Shown in pieces: positions 8,930 to 19,905 of a stretch of DNA of 64,000 nt. Under the pieces are notes generated by a model. That model was not told the origin of the DNA, searched no databases, and saw nothing but the letters and a program-made list of their open reading frames with translations. The position numbers were made by a program, and so were the translations under genes. The stretch lies in the NCBI RefSeq assembly GCF_028308085.1, contig NZ_JAQMFS010000055.1:79505-143504 (forward strand). Reading direction: 5' to 3'. Numbering within the stretch: the stretch's first letter is position 1; the number at the start of each line of letters is the position of its first letter. Source of the DNA: Gemella haemolysans (lineage in GTDB: Bacteria; Bacillota; Bacilli; Staphylococcales; Gemellaceae).

Positions 8930-11900
8930 TTAAGAGTATGCTATTTTGATACGTTTTCCTGGGAAATTTTCAAAAAATTTATGAACAAATTCCTGTTCGT
9001 TTTCTATTGATATCGTTTTACCTCTGTTAGTATCATTGTTCAGCAAAGCTACAACCTTGACTTTACCTACCTCCGACTTATACTCATTTAAAAATTTAAG
9101 TATTTCTTCATCAACTATCGTATAGATAATTTTTATATTACTAAGGCAGTACTCTCTATAATTTCTAAGACTTGCAATTTTTTCTAAGATATATTGTTCT
9201 CTTCCATTTCGAATCTGTTTTTTCAATGTCATTACCGCAAAACTCCCTACTTTTATAAATACATTAGCGTACTTATAAACACTTGGGAACACAGTAACAT
9301 CATAATCATTCTTCCCATCATTTACAGTTAAAAATGCCATATAATCACCGTTTTTAGTCTTAATTTCTTTTCTTGTAATTATTTCAACATAACTATCACT
9401 AAGTTCAGCTCCTATATACTGTAATGGCAGATAAGAATATTTCTCTTTTTCAACTTGAACGGGATGTTTTAAAAAGTACGTACCCGTCACTTCTTTTTCC
9501 ATTTGGATTCTTTCAGTAATAGAATAATCTTCTACCTCTTCGACTTTCAGTGTTAATCCACTTTCAGCGGATAAGGCAACTCGAACATTATTTATATACT
9601 GCCTATTATCTGAATAATAATCGTCGACTTTTTTCATTAACGTAGCACGATTATATCCAAAAGTGTCCATTGCTCCTGCCTTAACTAAAGAAACCGCCGC
9701 TTGATAGTCTACTTTTTTATTCATACGTTTTAAGAAATCATCTATATCTAAGTAGCGTCCAAAATTTATTCTATCTTGTACTATTTCATACCCACTTCTA
9801 TATCCAACATTCTTAATCGCAGTTAGAGCAAATACAATATCATTTTTATAAACACTAAAACTCGACAAACTTCGATTCACATCAGGTTTTACCAGATTTA
9901 TTCCTAGGTTATTAAGCTCTTGTTTATACTCGTTAATTTTTTTCTCACTACTAATTACGTTGTTTAATAAAGCCGTCATAAAATACTTAGTATAATAAAC
10001 TTTTAAATATGCCAAGCGATACGCAAGCATACTGTATACAACCGCGTGACTCTTATTAAAACCATAATTCGCAAATGTTACAATAAGATCAAAAAGTTTC
10101 TTGGCAACTTGCAGATCATATCCTGCAGCAACACTCTTCTCTACGAAGATACGTCCATAGTACTCTAAGTCTTCTTTTTTCTTTTTACTTACAGCTCTTC
10201 TCATATTATCCGCTTCATTCAAACTCATATGAGCGAAATTCACCGCAATCAGCATAATCTGTTCTTGATAGACTATTACCCCGTAAGTATCTTTTAATAT
10301 TTTCTCTAAATGAGGATGCGGATATACTACTTGCTCTTCTTTATTTTTTCTTCGTACATAGACTTCTATCTGAGCCATTGGCCCCGGTCTATAGAGAGCA
10401 TTCATCGCAACAATATCATTAAACTCCGTAGGTTTCAAAAGATTTAATTTCTCTTTCATCCCACTAGATTCAAATTGGAAGATACCTTCTGTTTTACCTT
10501 TAGCAAATAATTCATACACTTTAGGATCTTGGTAATTTATCTTTGTTATATCAAATGTCGGATTTTCTTTTTTTATCTCTTCAACAATACTCGATACCAT
10601 CGTAAGATATCTAATACCTAAGAAATCTATTTTTAATAAACCAACACTCTCAACATCATCCATCGTCCATTGTGTTAAATACTTCGTCATATTTGATTCA
10701 GCAAGTGGTGCATAGTTAACCAAAGGTTTATCATCACTTATTACTATCCCAGCTGCATGCACCGATGGGTTCTTCGGTAAGTTTTCTAAACTCAGCGCTA
10801 TACTAAACCAACGTTTATTAATATTACTTTGGTTAATAAACGCCCTTAATTCTTCTGATATTTCATAACATTCTTTCAATGTTCTTGTCGAGCTAATATT
10901 ACTACTAATAAATTTTAAAGTCTGTTCATCAAACTGCAGTATTCTCGCCGATTCTCGTGCAGCACTTTTCGATTGGAATGTTGTAAAAGTAATAATTTGT
11001 GCAACCTTATCCTGACCGTACTTCTCTTCTACATATTTTATAACTTCATCACGTCTAGTATCTTGGAAGTCAATATCGATATCGGGCATAGATATACGCT
11101 CTTTGTTTAAAAATCTTTCGAATAGAAGATTGTATTCTAGTGGATCGGCCTCAGTTATATCTAGTAAATAACAGACTAAACTTCCCGCAGCACTACCACG
11201 TCCTGCTCCTACTAGGATTCCATTATCTTTCGCATATTTCACAAAATCATAAACAATTAAGAAATAATCGTTAAACCCCATCTCATCAATAATCTTAAGC
11301 TCATAACTATAGCGTTTTTTATAAGGATATAAATCTTTGCCAACTAGCTTTTCTTTTACACCTTTTTGAACCAAGTAATGCAGGTACTCTTTAGAAGAAA
11401 ACTTAGAATATATGTCTTCTTTTTCTCCATAAACATACTTAGGAAGATGATAGCCCGAAAAGTTCAGCTCATATTGACATTTATCAACAATATTTTGCTG
11501 ATTTACAAATGACTTCTTAAAAATCAAATGTAATTCTTCATCACCGGGTGCTAATATTTCTTCAAAATCCTTCTGTTCTCTTACGAATTCATCTCCTGAA
11601 ATAGTTGTCAGTTCTTGTATATTTAATTTTTTATTATCGCGAATAGCACGACTAACAATGACTTGCTGATAGTTCTCTTTATTAAGATAATAACTAGGCT
11701 TCGTATAAACAACATTTTCATAAAAACTATACGGGCTTACTTGAAAACTTTCATTAAAACCGAAGTAAAAATCATAATTGCTAAAAAGATTGTTTAAGTA
11801 TGAAAATTCCATACTGTCTCTAAGTTCATCAACAACTATTAAAACAAAGTCTTCGCTATATTCTTTCATCTCGCTAGAAAAATCTTCTATAGTCCACTCT

Positions 11901-12199
11901 TCTCCATTCATAAACTTAGTCGAAATCTCTAATAATTTATAGAACATCTTCTCAGATTTACACAGTATGTTGAATTTTAGAAAACCAATCCCGTATCCTA
12001 AGCTTACTTCTAATCCTTGAATAAGGTTAATTCCAGCTTTCTTAGATTCTTTATGAGCTTTTATCGCTCCGTACATATTCGGATCAACGATAACAACAGC
12101 TCTTTGATTATCTCTTGCTAATTTTAAAAACATACTTTCATACTTTATAGTACTGTTCAAAAGATCATACGCACTATGCACCTGCAAATTGTAATACAT
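8930..12199 (-). CDS. dnaE: DNA polymerase III alpha subunit, DnaE type
   Basis: A 1089-residue replicative polymerase that, in Firmicutes, extends RNA primers before handing over to PolC. An N-terminal PHP domain begins at HSAYDLLNSTIKYE (about residue 8). The polymerase core follows, with GAGRGSAAGSLVCYLL and the catalytic PDIDIDF near residues 370-376, then the fingers with FANYGFNKSHAVVYSMLAYR near 690-710, and an OB-fold at the C terminus. There is no exonuclease domain, which separates it from PolC. Several PHP metal residues of other DnaE proteins look altered. The ATG at 12199 has GGAGG upstream. Transcribed in line with pfkA and pyk. Confidence 0.95.
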   Translation of the reverse strand: MYYNLQVHSAYDLLNSTIKYESMFLKLARDNQRAVVIVDPNMYGAIKAHKESKKAGINLIQGLEVSLGYGIGFLKFNILCKSEKMFYKLLEISTKFMNGEEWTIEDFSSEMKEYSEDFVLIVVDELRDSMEFSYLNNLFSNYDFYFGFNESFQVSPYSFYENVVYTKPSYYLNKENYQQVIVSRAIRDNKKLNIQELTTISGDEFVREQKDFEEILAPGDEELHLIFKKSFVNQQNIVDKCQYELNFSGYHLPKYVYGEKEDIYSKFSSKEYLHYLVQKGVKEKLVGKDLYPYKKRYSYELKIIDEMGFNDYFLIVYDFVKYAKDNGILVGAGRGSAAGSLVCYLLDITEADPLEYNLLFERFLNKERISMPDIDIDFQDTRRDEVIKYVEEKYGQDKVAQIITFTTFQSKSAARESARILQFDEQTLKFISSNISSTRTLKECYEISEELRAFINQSNINKRWFSIALSLENLPKNPSVHAAGIVISDDKPLVNYAPLAESNMTKYLTQWTMDDVESVGLLKIDFLGIRYLTMVSSIVEEIKKENPTFDITKINYQDPKVYELFAKGKTEGIFQFESSGMKEKLNLLKPTEFNDIVAMNALYRPGPMAQIEVYVRRKNKEEQVVYPHPHLEKILKDTYGVIVYQEQIMLIAVNFAHMSLNEADNMRRAVSKKKKEDLEYYGRIFVEKSVAAGYDLQVAKKLFDLIVTFANYGFNKSHAVVYSMLAYRLAYLKVYYTKYFMTALLNNVISSEKKINEYKQELNNLGINLVKPDVNRSLSSFSVYKNDIVFALTAIKNVGYRSGYEIVQDRINFGRYLDIDDFLKRMNKKVDYQAAVSLVKAGAMDTFGYNRATLMKKVDDYYSDNRQYINNVRVALSAESGLTLKVEEVEDYSITERIQMEKEVTGTYFLKHPVQVEKEKYSYLPLQYIGAELSDSYVEIITRKEIKTKNGDYMAFLTVNDGKNDYDVTVFPSVYKYANVFIKVGSFAVMTLKKQIRNGREQYILEKIASLRNYREYCLSNIKIIYTIVDEEILKFLNEYKSEVGKVKVVALLNNDTNRGKTISIENEQEFVHKFFENFPGKRIKIAYS

Positions 12200-12246
12200 A
12201 CTAATATCCTCCTTTCCTCAATATTTCTAGTTCTGTTTAATCGATA

Positions 12247-12837
12247 TTATCCGCAAAGTGGATTATACTCATCTTCTTCTGAAGAACATCCCATATTTTC
12301 TCCATAATTTTTACTTTGTTCATTAAAATATCGATATACTCGTTTGTTATCATCACCCATAAAGTAAATTGGGTTAAACTGTGTATATTTCATATTTCCT
12401 TCTTCGTCTAAAAGATTCTCACAGACTACTCTACGTTTTATAGAAGCTACAAAATTCGTATACTTTCCATATTCTGAAATATTTTCTACTTTACATTCAA
12501 GTGACAAAATACATTCATCCATTACCGGTGCATCAATGTATTTTGCTGGATCATACGTCATATCCGCCATTCCAATTTTATTCTGACCTGAATGGAAACC
12601 TGCAATTTCAACCTTGCTAAGTATTTGTTGACACGGTACGTTAACAGTAAATTCTCCATATTCTTTAATGTTATCGACCGCATTACTATCTGTCGAAAGT
12701 CCAACTGTAATCATATCACCTAAAGAATATGATGAACTACAAGCTGTCACATTGTATCTCCATTTTTTATCTTTATATCCTATTAATATTACTGGAAAGC
12801 CGTAATATAACTTACTGGTTTTAGTTTCTAATTTCAT
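12247..12837 (-). CDS. Flavin reductase-like, FMN-binding split-barrel protein
   Basis: A 196-residue protein of the flavin reductase/flavoredoxin family. The early FPVILIGYKDKKWRYNVTACSS (about 15-36) and MITVGLSTDSNAVDNIKEYGEFTVNVP (about 42-68) are the usual FMN-contact strands, and SKVEIAGFHSGQNKI fits the next part of the fold. Such proteins reduce flavin with NAD(P)H or pass electrons; the partner is unknown. It stands 47 bases upstream of dnaE on the same strand. A C-terminal tail holding three cysteines and a glutamate-rich stretch (about 183-196) may bind a metal. Confidence 0.75.
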   Translation of the reverse strand: MKLETKTSKLYYGFPVILIGYKDKKWRYNVTACSSSYSLGDMITVGLSTDSNAVDNIKEYGEFTVNVPCQQILSKVEIAGFHSGQNKIGMADMTYDPAKYIDAPVMDECILSLECKVENISEYGKYTNFVASIKRRVVCENLLDEEGNMKYTQFNPIYFMGDDNKRVYRYFNEQSKNYGENMGCSSEEDEYNPLCG

Positions 12838-12891
12838 CTTCCTCTATCCTCTTTATTTTTTCCTTTCATAGTATACTCTTCCTTATTTATC

Positions 12892-13620
12892 CTATCTCTT
12901 AGCTATGAAAGCTAATACTTTTTCTTCTGAATGTTCTTTACTAAATTCAAATCCATCGAACTTTATTTTTTTCATCTCTTCTACTGATGAAACTTTGTTT
13001 TTTACAAGTTCTGTTAAAAATTTACCTCTTGCTTTTTTAGAAATCGTAGAGTGTACTTTTAATTTTCCTTCTTTTTCTTCCATAAAGCTGATTTTAATAA
13101 ATTTCTCTTTTTGATTTTTTGAAAATACTTCTTCAAATTCACTAGATAATAATGAAACAACAAACTCTTCACCTTTAATACTTTCATCATAACTAGCTCG
13201 CCAGAAATTCTTTAAAGACTCTCCTGAGATTTTTACATTTTGTAAAAAATCTAGTCTATGTTCTTGGATCAAATCATAAGCACCAATTATACCATATAAC
13301 GACGTTGTAATAAATACATTTTTCTCTATATACTCTTTATCTGCTTCATCAAAATTATCTCGATTTATATTTCTATACATTAGTCCATTGAATAAGTCTA
13401 ATGCTTTATAACTTTTTGCTGTGTTGTTTTTTATATCTTGCCAGCGAGAGAATTCTTCCATCGCCTTATCTTCTTTAATTTTATAAACTTTAGCTAAATC
13501 TTGTGCACTAAACTTAGCAAATTCAGCAACTATTTCATTACTTTTTTCACTAAGTTCTAACGCTTCTTGCGGCGTTGCTTTTTTGTTTAGTTCTTTAGCT
13601 GTCGGTATTAAAATTTTCAT
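12892..13620 (-). CDS. yaaA: YaaA (UPF0246) peroxide stress protein
   Basis: This 242-residue protein matches YaaA, which in E. coli lowers free iron and limits Fenton damage under peroxide stress. It starts MKILIPTAKELN, in place of the usual MLILLSPAKTLD, and ends with the conserved HSTISKKARGKFL segment (about 192-204). The fold is related to DNA-binding and glycosylase helix-hairpin-helix proteins. It begins 3 bases after the stop of the 137-residue gene at 13623-14036, so the two form an operon, and its ribosome site (AAGAGGAA) lies inside the end of that gene. Confidence 0.85.
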   Translation of the reverse strand: MKILIPTAKELNKKATPQEALELSEKSNEIVAEFAKFSAQDLAKVYKIKEDKAMEEFSRWQDIKNNTAKSYKALDLFNGLMYRNINRDNFDEADKEYIEKNVFITTSLYGIIGAYDLIQEHRLDFLQNVKISGESLKNFWRASYDESIKGEEFVVSLLSSEFEEVFSKNQKEKFIKISFMEEKEGKLKVHSTISKKARGKFLTELVKNKVSSVEEMKKIKFDGFEFSKEHSEEKVLAFIAKR

Positions 13621-13622
13621 TA

Positions 13623-14036
13623 TTATTCCTCTTCTTCAGGTAACTCTAAGAAGCTGTTTTCGATTAAACTTTCTACTTCCATTAATACGAAATTGTATTC
13701 TGTTGCCTCTATTGCAGGATTAATAATTAATGTATTGAAGTACCCAACTACAAAATCACGATTAGCAACTTCAAGTTTGAACATATACTCACTAATTTCA
13801 TCGACTAAAAATGCTGTTTCTTTTAGTACTTTATCCTCATAAGTATTCGCATAATGAACTTTTTCTAAAAGTCTACGAATTTCTAAATCGGCATATTCTT
13901 TTGCGAAACGATCGCGAATATGTTTTGCAAGCTCCTCTGTTTTAAGCGCTACTGTGTTAAATTTTTCTTTTTGTAAAACACCATTTTCCTCTAATTTCTC
14001 TAATAATGCTGTTAAAGATTTGTGTAAACTATTCAT
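13623..14036 (-). CDS. Unknown 137-residue helical protein
   Basis: I do not recognise this family. The protein is acidic, soluble and predicted helical, with an ending of glutamates (LELPEEEE). There is no signal peptide, membrane segment or clear motif. It is first in a two-gene unit with yaaA, the stop and the next ATG being 2 bases apart, and it has GGAG before its ATG. The tight coupling suggests a part in the same response, possibly iron or peroxide stress, but that is only inference. Confidence 0.75.
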   Translation of the reverse strand: MNSLHKSLTALLEKLEENGVLQKEKFNTVALKTEELAKHIRDRFAKEYADLEIRRLLEKVHYANTYEDKVLKETAFLVDEISEYMFKLEVANRDFVVGYFNTLIINPAIEATEYNFVLMEVESLIENSFLELPEEEE

Positions 14037-14215
14037 TGTATTTCTCCTTTATTTTATAATAAATTATTTTAAAAACTATCATTCTCTATTTTATAAGAAA
14101 AATACGAAAAACGCTAATAATACGCTATATAATAATCTATTCTCTTTGTTCTATCCCCCACTTTCAATATACAATTATACATTGTCTTCAGCTTTTAAAC
14201 ATTATTAGAAAATGA

Positions 14216-15754
<1,539 letters not shown>

Positions 15755-15811
15755 TTTTAAGAGATTTATTTACCAGTACTAAACGTTTTGGAAAATAAAA
15801 AAAATCACTTA

Positions 15812-15999
15812 ATTGAGTCAGCCAAAAAGTATTAACTGCTAACCTTTACTCGTTAGAGGAGAAAGGAATTATAGAAAGAGAAGTGCCCCCAGAAGTGCCA
15901 CCTCGCGTCGAATACAGATTTACAGATTTAGGGAAAACTCTAGACCCCATTATTAAGAGTATGCATGACTGGGGAGAATTTTACAAATCTATATTTTAA
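15812..15999 (+). pseudogene. HxlR-family regulator, C-terminal remnant
   Basis: The frame from 15832 to the stop at 15997 reads LTANLYSLEEKGIIEREV, then [19 protein letters not shown], then a DPIIKSMHDWG ending. This is the wing and last helix of the HxlR/MarR-like family (...[26 protein letters not shown].PI...M..WG). The preceding codons (15812-15829, IESAKK) fit the recognition helix but are one base out of frame at 15830, and the N-terminal half is missing. So it is a truncated, frameshifted relic. It lies between glpK and the mleS-like gene, with a shared terminator directly behind it. Confidence 0.75.
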
Positions 16000-16042
16000 A
16001 AAGAAGTATCTTTACTCATAATGAGTTAAGATACTTCTTTTT
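15998..16042. terminator. Bidirectional terminator, glpK side and mleS-like gene
   Basis: A very long near-perfect stem: AAAAAGAAGTATCTT (15998-16012) with 16028-16042, continued by ACTCAT/ATGAGT inside. T-runs occur on both strands, so it serves both converging units. Confidence 0.9.
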
Positions 16043-16044
16043 AA

Positions 16045-17670
16045 TTATTTATACTTTGGAATCCATTTAAAATCTCGAACCGCTTTCGCCATATCTTTTT
16101 CTTGAGCACGAGCCAATCCTTGTTCTTGTGCTTTTTTAGCGACCGCTTCTGCTACTTTAATAGAAACATCTGCAACATATTTGAACGGAGGCAACACTGG
16201 AGCTCCAGGTTTAGTAATATCTGTAATTCCACTTAATGAGTGTGCCGCTGCACCAATCATTTCATCTGTTAAAAGGCTAGCTTCTGATGCCAACACTCCA
16301 AGCCCTAACCCTGGATATATAAGGGCATTGTTAGCTTGACCAATAATGTACTCTACACCTTTATACATAACATTATCAGAAGGAATACCTGTTGCTACAA
16401 ACGCTTTACCATCAGACCAAACAATCAAATCTTCTGCTGATGCTTCTGCTAATTTAGTAGGATTTGATAACGGAAATATACATGGACGCTCAGTATTTTG
16501 ACACATAGCTTCGACTACCTCCTTAGTAAAAGTATTCGGCTGTGTCGAAGTTCCTACTAGAATAGTTGGTTTAACAGTTTTAACAACTTCTAATAAATCT
16601 GTTAATTTATCAGCATTTGGAAAATTAGCACGGTTTTTAGCAAACGGTTTTTGTTCAGGAGTTAAATCATCCATATCATCGAAGAGAAGCCCTTGTTTAT
16701 CTACCATAAAGAAACGTTCATATGCTTCTTCTTCAGATAACCCTTGACTTACCATCTCACATAGCACACGTGATGCAATTCCTGCACCTGCGGTTCCCCC
16801 ACCATAACAAAGATATACTTGGTCAACTAATTTTTCACCTGTAATATCCATAGCTCCAAAAATACCTCCTAGAGTTACGATACCTGTCCCTTGAATATCA
16901 TCATTAAATGTTGGGATGTTTTTTCGATATTTTTCCAGTATATTCGCCGCATTCATTCGTCCAAAGTCTTCCCAATGTAAATAAAGTTTAGGGAATAAAC
17001 GTTCAGCAGTTTGGACGAATTGGTCAATAAACTCATAATATCGCTCTCCTCGTACACGTTCATGACGATTACCTAGATAATTCGGATTATTACGTAATTC
17101 CTCACGATTTGTTCCTGCATCAATAACTAACGGAAGAACCATAGAAGGATCAATTCCTGCCGCTCCTGTGTAGACCATAAGTTTACCTACAGAAATATCT
17201 ACTCCATTAACACCCCAATCTCCTATCCCCAATATACCTTCTGCATCAGTAACTACTATTAGACGTATATCACGGTTATCTGCTGCATTTTTAAGGGTTT
17301 CTTCTATATTTTCAGGATGATTAATATCTAGATATCCTGCATATTGTGGCTCAACAAAAAGATCGCTATAACCCTCGATAGTATCTGCAATTGTTGGGTC
17401 ATACACAATTGGATTGAACTCTTCTAAGTGTTGAGAAAATAAATAATAGAAAAGCGTGCGATTTGTATTAAAAATCTCCATCAAAAATAGACGTTTTTCT
17501 AAATCGTTTACTTTTGTTTGCATTTGCGCATAGGTTTGTGCCACTTGTTCTTCAATAGTTTGAATATAAGGGGGCAATAACCCAATAAGGTCTAGTTCCT
17601 TTCGCTCCTCCTGTGTAAAGGCAGTTCCTTTATTAAGGAACGGATCATTTAAAATGCTATGTCTTTTCAT
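16045..17670 (-). CDS. mleS: Malolactic enzyme (or NAD-malic enzyme)
   Basis: The protein starts [19 protein letters not shown] and continues [23 protein letters not shown], which is close to the start of lactococcal malolactic enzyme. This enzyme turns L-malate into L-lactate and CO2 with NAD and Mn, raising cell pH. Visible: [18 protein letters not shown] active-site region near 85-105, [15 protein letters not shown] (about 140-154), the metal site in [14 protein letters not shown] and [10 protein letters not shown] (about 250-275), and [10 protein letters not shown] for NAD. The start was moved to ATG 17670: GGAGGA lies 7 bases before it, while the upstream ATG at 17685 has none. True malic enzymes share this fold, so the product is not certain. 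No mleP or mleR is adjacent. Confidence 0.85.
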   Translation of the reverse strand: MKRHSILNDPFLNKGTAFTQEERKELDLIGLLPPYIQTIEEQVAQTYAQMQTKVNDLEKRLFLMEIFNTNRTLFYYLFSQHLEEFNPIVYDPTIADTIEGYSDLFVEPQYAGYLDINHPENIEETLKNAADNRDIRLIVVTDAEGILGIGDWGVNGVDISVGKLMVYTGAAGIDPSMVLPLVIDAGTNREELRNNPNYLGNRHERVRGERYYEFIDQFVQTAERLFPKLYLHWEDFGRMNAANILEKYRKNIPTFNDDIQGTGIVTLGGIFGAMDITGEKLVDQVYLCYGGGTAGAGIASRVLCEMVSQGLSEEEAYERFFMVDKQGLLFDDMDDLTPEQKPFAKNRANFPNADKLTDLLEVVKTVKPTILVGTSTQPNTFTKEVVEAMCQNTERPCIFPLSNPTKLAEASAEDLIVWSDGKAFVATGIPSDNVMYKGVEYIIGQANNALIYPGLGLGVLASEASLLTDEMIGAAAHSLSGITDITKPGAPVLPPFKYVADVSIKVAEAVAKKAQEQGLARAQEKDMAKAVRDFKWIPKYK

Positions 17671-17839
17671 TGGAAAATCCTCCATTATCTTTAAATTATT
17701 ATATTACACCCTTATGTAAATTGATATTATAACTATACTCCCATTTATTAAAAATTAATTAAAAGAATTACAAATCTCCTAAACTAAAATATACAAAATA
17801 GATAATAATTCTCACTCCTCTTTTATTTATATATAGTAA

Positions 17840-17864
17840 GAAGCATCTTTACTCATAATGAGTG
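17840..17864 (+). repeat. Second copy of the left half of the 15998-16042 hairpin
   Basis: AAGAAGCATCTTTACTCATA and the next bases (ATGAGT) repeat 16001-16026 with one change. The pairing right half is missing; the IS element starts at 17869 instead. Confidence 0.6.
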
Positions 17865-17991
17865 GGTCCTGCACCCAAAAAATTGGACAAAATATTAAGT
17901 TATTTTTGTTTAGTGTTTTAAACTTTAAAGTCAGTAAATTTTATTACTTTTAGTGACTTTCATTCCTTACAGTTATTTTAAATTTTTCAAA

Positions 17992-18138
17992 CTATTTAGT
18001 CAAGAATTTTTTAAAATATGATGAATGAGATAAGCCTAAAATTTCTAATGGTATATTTAATTTATATGTTTTCTTTAATTCTTCTACTATTTTTGTTTTC
18101 TCTTCGTTTGAGATTGTTTTAACCTTATCTCCCTCAAC
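17992..18138 (-). pseudogene. OrfB transposase, truncated N-terminal piece
   Basis: In the -1 frame after the slippery site the codons read VEGDKVKTISNEEKTKIVEE, then LKKTYKLNIPLEILGLSHSS, then a stop at 17992. This is the helical start of IS3 OrfB (...EEK..IV.EL...Y.L..LL...GLSRSSYY). The rve integrase core with its DDE residues is absent, so the element cannot move on its own. Confidence 0.8.
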
Positions 18139-18590
18139 TTTTTTAAAACTGCATTTTCTACACGTAAGTACTCAAGTTCCTTCTCTAATTGTTCAACTTT
18201 TGATAATTCTTTATTTTCAATATTTTTATTATTTTTCTTCATCTTACTAGGTCTTCCTTTCGGTTTCTCTAGTATAGTATACCCGTTTTCTTTAAACTTT
18301 AAAATCCAATTACATAGTAAACCATGATTTGGTAATGCGTACTTTAATGAAGTAGCGTGTATAGAATTTCCAAATATTAACACTTCATTGATTATATCTA
18401 GTTTTAATCGTGGTGGATAATATGTATTTTTCTCTTTAATCAGTATTAGCTCACCATGTAAATCAGCTAATCTAATTATGTAGTTCACATTACTAAGATT
18501 TATTTTAAACTTTTTAGATAGTTCTTTGTTTGAGTACCCTTCTTTCTTAAGTCTATACATTTCTATCTTATTTTCATCTGTTAATTTCAT
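18087..18590 (-). CDS. IS3-family OrfA, helix-turn-helix protein
   Basis: The 167-residue OrfA of an IS150-type element. It has two helix-turn-helix segments (near YSNKELSKKFKINLSNVNYIIR, about 17-38, and near HATSLKYALPNHGLLCNWI, about 73-91) and a C-terminal coiled coil KVEQLEKELEYLRVENAVLKKL that pairs OrfA with OrfB. The slippery heptamer A AAA AAG (18138-18144, minus strand) at the VLKK codons would allow -1 frameshifting into OrfB. The start used is ATG 18590, preceded by GGGG; a longer version with TTG at 18605 is possible but lies inside the dyad at 18597-18625. Confidence 0.85.
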   Translation of the reverse strand: MKLTDENKIEMYRLKKEGYSNKELSKKFKINLSNVNYIIRLADLHGELILIKEKNTYYPPRLKLDIINEVLIFGNSIHATSLKYALPNHGLLCNWILKFKENGYTILEKPKGRPSKMKKNNKNIENKELSKVEQLEKELEYLRVENAVLKKLREIRLKQSQTKRKQK

Positions 18591-18863
18591 AATAAATATC
18601 CCCAAAATTTGGATAAATTTTGGGGACTATTACCTATTCTATTATACTTTTTTCTTATTCTATTCATGTCTTATTTCTTAATAACCTTTCGACTAACTAT
18701 CTAATTCTAGTTAGTTTATTTTAATTATTCCCTTCCTTCACTACTTTTACAATATCTATTACGCTTACTATTATATCATATTTTTTATACATAAAAAAAG
18801 ACACGTACTAGTAAGTTTTATCTAACATATTTCACTATTTATATAAGTAGTATAGCCAATTTC

Positions 18864-18892
18864 TTGAATTCAAATTTTTACAGTGATATAAT
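18864..18892 (+). promoter_or_regulatory. Promoter of the LPNTG surface protein gene
   Basis: TTGAAT (18864-18869) is 17 bases from a perfect TATAAT (18887-18892), about 70 bases before the start. The rest of the 18640-18960 gap shows no gene. Confidence 0.65.
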
Positions 18893-18971
18893 TAAAGATA
18901 GGAGTGAAAACGTTCGCTTCTAGATTGTTAAACTATTTTAAAGTTACAATTATATAGATAGAGGTGGTTTT

Positions 18972-19811
18972 ATGAAGATAAATAATTTTACAAAATGCAC
19001 ATTGGCAATTGCATTAGGTTTTGGCCTTAACTCTCTTACTGTAGTAGAGGCAGCAGATAACACTACAGGAACTACGAGCGAAACTATAAACAAAAGTTTC
19101 ATCGAACAGTTCCCATTTGCTGAAAAATTCACTGATAAAGATGGAATTACAGCAGTAAGAATGAAGAGTCCCGACGTACCTTTAGTTAACAAAGAAAAGG
19201 GGTATTCTAAAGAAATTGTTAGGGTCATCAACTACAAACAAGGAGCAGCTGGGACTGTAATTAACAGAATTTATCAATATGTTAGATTCTACGGCGCACC
19301 TGTACACGAGGTTCCAAAAGACTCTCCAGTTAATGATGTACCAGAATACAATGGTGGTGCTAAGCCTATTGATCCTCCGGTATTGGAAAAACCAGAGTTT
19401 GAGTTTGGATACAAACTTATAGATCCTCCAGTATTAGAAAAGCCTGAATTTAATGGTGGAGTCAATCCTATTGATCCTCCAGTATTGGACAAACCAAAAT
19501 TAGAGGTTCCTAATACTCCTGACATCCCTAAAGAATCTACTCCGGAAAAACCAAACACTCCTGAGATTCCTAAGGAGCCAACTCCGGAAAAACCAAACAC
19601 TCCAGAGGCTCCCAAAGAATCTACTCCAGAAAAACCAAAATTAGATAAACCTACTAACCCAACTAAACTAAATCCAAAAGAAAACAAGTCACCAGACAAT
19701 AAAAAAATTCTACCAAATACTGGTATAGAATCAAGCTCAACTGTGGCTACTATTGGAACTATAATTTTATCAATTATTGGCCTTTCAATATTTAAACGTA
19801 GAAATAATTAA
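18972..19811 (+). CDS. LPNTG-anchored small surface protein with proline-rich repeats
   Basis: A 279-residue wall protein. A signal peptide (about 1-28, ending TVVEA) is followed by a globular part of about 75 residues (30-105) that I do not recognise. Then come repeats: IDPPVLEKPEF and variants three times (about 125-175), and KPNTPEIPKESTPE-type units three times (about 183-225). The end has LPNTG (about 247-251), a membrane segment and a KRRNN tail, the sortase A signal. The proline-rich part probably spans the wall and displays the N-terminal domain. GGTGG precedes the ATG. It has its own promoter and a shared terminator at 19836-19896. Role not known; adhesion is a guess. Confidence 0.88.
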   Translation: MKINNFTKCTLAIALGFGLNSLTVVEAADNTTGTTSETINKSFIEQFPFAEKFTDKDGITAVRMKSPDVPLVNKEKGYSKEIVRVINYKQGAAGTVINRIYQYVRFYGAPVHEVPKDSPVNDVPEYNGGAKPIDPPVLEKPEFEFGYKLIDPPVLEKPEFNGGVNPIDPPVLDKPKLEVPNTPDIPKESTPEKPNTPEIPKEPTPEKPNTPEAPKESTPEKPKLDKPTNPTKLNPKENKSPDNKKILPNTGIESSSTVATIGTIILSIIGLSIFKRRNN

Positions 19812-19835
19812 ACATTCTTTTATTATAAAACAAAC

Positions 19836-19896
19836 AAAAGAAGATTATAGAACAGCAACATCAATTTGATGAATTACAATCCTATAATCTTCTTTT
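19836..19896. terminator. Bidirectional terminator, surface protein and macrodomain gene
   Basis: AAAAGAAGATTATAG (19836-19850) pairs perfectly with 19882-19896 (15 bp) around a loop that holds a small CATC/GATG stem. T-runs lie on both sides. Confidence 0.85.
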
Positions 19897-19905
19897 TATT
19901 ATCCC

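Larger units (their letters stand above)
17869..18630 (-). mobile_element. Decayed IS3-family (IS150-type) element
   Basis: The end at 17869 reads CTGCACCCAAAAAATTGGAC, a typical IS150-group terminal repeat, and the same end recurs at 63911. An intact OrfA and the start of OrfB lie inside on the minus strand, with an A6G slippery site between them. The other end is set at about 18630, where GTCCCCAAAA partly matches the first end; this border is approximate. At about 760 bases, it is about half the length of a full element, because most of OrfB is missing. No target duplication could be confirmed. Confidence 0.75.

Noticed and set aside
19289..19699. 136-codon open frame opposite the LPNTG surface gene
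   Set aside because: It is a by-product of the repeated proline codons on the other strand; it has no ribosome site.
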